Assembly: GCA_023678885.1 (NCBI GenBank)
Contig: CM043005.1
Location: 10,468,314-10,532,313 of the forward strand
DNA: 64,000 nucleotides
Origin: Pogostemon cablin
Lineage: Eukaryota; Streptophyta; Magnoliopsida; Lamiales; Lamiaceae
Direction: 5' to 3'
Part shown: positions 62,919 to 64,000 of the stretch, in pieces
How the letters are laid out: every line of letters begins with the position of its first letter
How positions within the stretch are numbered: position 1 is the first letter of the stretch
Notes under the pieces: generated by a model
The model's database searches: none
The model's input: the letters and a program-made list of their open reading frames with translations, nothing else
What the model was told of the DNA's origin: nothing
Position numbers and translations under genes: made by a program

Positions 62919-64000
62919 CTATTTAAATCTAAAATAATTATGATTCATATCTTTGAAGAGTATAGTGTTCATTGCTGCATCTGCCACTGCTATCCAAACA
63001 AAATCCCCTCCCTTTGCTGCAATTGAATCCGCTGCAGAATTTCCTTCACGGTAGATATGTGTTACCATGAAGCGAATTTGAAGTACAATGTCTCTTGCTG
63101 CCTGCCACTTGGCCATGAGCCTCCATGGAAGGGTTGGTTTTTCCGCTTGCATAACCTGCTAAACCATAATCGAGTCAGTTTCTAACCATAACGAATGCCA
63201 TCCTTTATTAAAAGCAATTTCAATTGCTAGGAACGCTACTGCCAATTCCGCTTCAAAGGCAAAACCTGTGCCAAAACCTGTCGTGAAAGCCCCCATGAAG
63301 AAACCCCTGCTGTTTCTATAAACTCCACTGCCAGCAATGCTCCCAGGTGATCCGGCAGCGTGTCCATCAATGTTAATCTTCACCCAACCTGGCTTTGGAG
63401 GCAGCCATCGGACTGAGATAATGTGGGGAGCTTGCCTCGGTACTCCAGTAATGTCAAAGTAATGCAAAGCTTCCAAATCCTCCACCGTATTAAACATGCT
63501 ACCAATTTTTTGTCCATTGAGCTCCTTTATCAGTGACTTGATCATAGCTATCGTGCCTAGTGTGGTGACTGTCTTGTATCTCAAATCATCTGTGTATCCT
63601 CCATATACCATATTGCTGCGGGTATACCATATGATCCATATGTATGTGACAATAGTATACCTCCATAGAGAAATGACTTGCTTGCTCCCTTGTATCCGCA
63701 TTACTTGTAAGATAAACTCTGCCAAGCTTTGATCCACGTGAATCTGATTCCTAAAACTGAATCCTCTCAGAATAAACTGCAAAACTTGCTTTGATATCGG
63801 GCAACTCATAAAAATGTGATCCAAACTCTCCTCATTTGCCTTGCATAAGTAACATCTTGACGGCCCATTGAAACCTCGATGTCTGAGAACTTCCCATGTA
63901 GTCAGAACCCCCTTGATGGCTTTCCATACTGTCACTGACCTACAGGGAGGAATAAAAGGCGCCCATATCCAGCTGCCCCAATTAGTAGCAATGAATTGAG
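62919..64000 (-). pseudogene. 3' part of a plant LINE ORF2: zf-RVT zinc-binding plus RNase H domain, one in-frame stop, 5' end outside window
   Basis: The minus-strand frame is open from the window edge (64000) to a stop at 62919, apart from one TAG at 63159-63161. The first part carries WIWAPFIPPCRSVTVWK and then CYLCKANEESLDHIFMSC, the Cys-x2-Cys...His...Cys pattern of the zf-RVT domain that follows reverse transcriptase in plant LINEs. The second part is an RNase H fold with the expected acidic residues: Asp in VKINIDGHAAG, Glu in AFEAELAVAFLA, Asp in LWLETDS and Asp in REGNSAAD after the stop. The premature stop falls just after ETDSIMV, between the third and fourth catalytic acids, so the domain would be truncated. 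The frame has no start here: the GTG near 63935 is internal, and homology continues upstream of it. Relatives are often annotated as 'ribonuclease H protein' genes, but the domain order and position beside repeats favour a LINE. Confidence 0.9.

Noticed and set aside
63496..63732. Plus-strand 78-codon frame
   Set aside because: It is antisense to the LINE frame, which has clear domain motifs.

Overview
The window looks like (peri)centromeric heterochromatin from a flowering plant, probably a dicot. By my count about 51 of the 64 kb is one tandem satellite with a monomer of about 173 bp. The rest is retrotransposon DNA: a nearly complete Ty1/copia element, a solo LTR of the same family, the 3' end of a LINE, and a probable LTR of another type at the left edge. 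I see no intact host gene, tRNA, rRNA or CRISPR array. The plant assignment rests on the initiator-Met tRNA primer site, the copia polypurine tract, and the zf-RVT plus RNase H ending typical of plant LINEs. I cannot name the species.

Layout. 1-1665: non-satellite sequence resembling a plant LTR read on the minus strand. 1671-16936: satellite in one orientation (called +). It holds three copies of a 2,072-bp 12-monomer higher-order repeat (HOR, about 2780-9035) and a 1,209-bp 7-monomer tandem duplication (11297-15110); the second 7-mer copy is split by a 1,391-bp solo LTR (13595-14985, TSD CTATA). 16937-17374: AT-rich spacer, where the satellite switches strand. 17375-62835: the same satellite in the opposite orientation, interrupted by an 8,237-bp copia element (19594-27830, TSD GCATA). 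Its core (about 29267-55377) is 13 copies of a 12-monomer HOR of about 2,012 bp. Both sides of this core are older and more divergent. 62836-64000: 3' end of a LINE on the minus strand, with zinc-binding and RNase H domains and one in-frame stop.

The copia element keeps every cis signal (LTRs, tRNA-Met primer site, polypurine tract, TSD), but its gag-pol is broken by many stops and has altered catalytic residues. Its LTRs differ by only about 2.5% by eye. The coding decay therefore probably predates the insertion, and the copy was probably mobilised in trans. Its leader carries a 20/21-bp minisatellite and further tandem duplications.

The best candidates for something undescribed are the satellite's layered architecture (two different 12-mer HOR families on opposite strands, a strand switch at an AT-rich spacer, nested expansion and local conversion) and the decayed but apparently mobile copia family. 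I found no evidence of a new protein-coding system.
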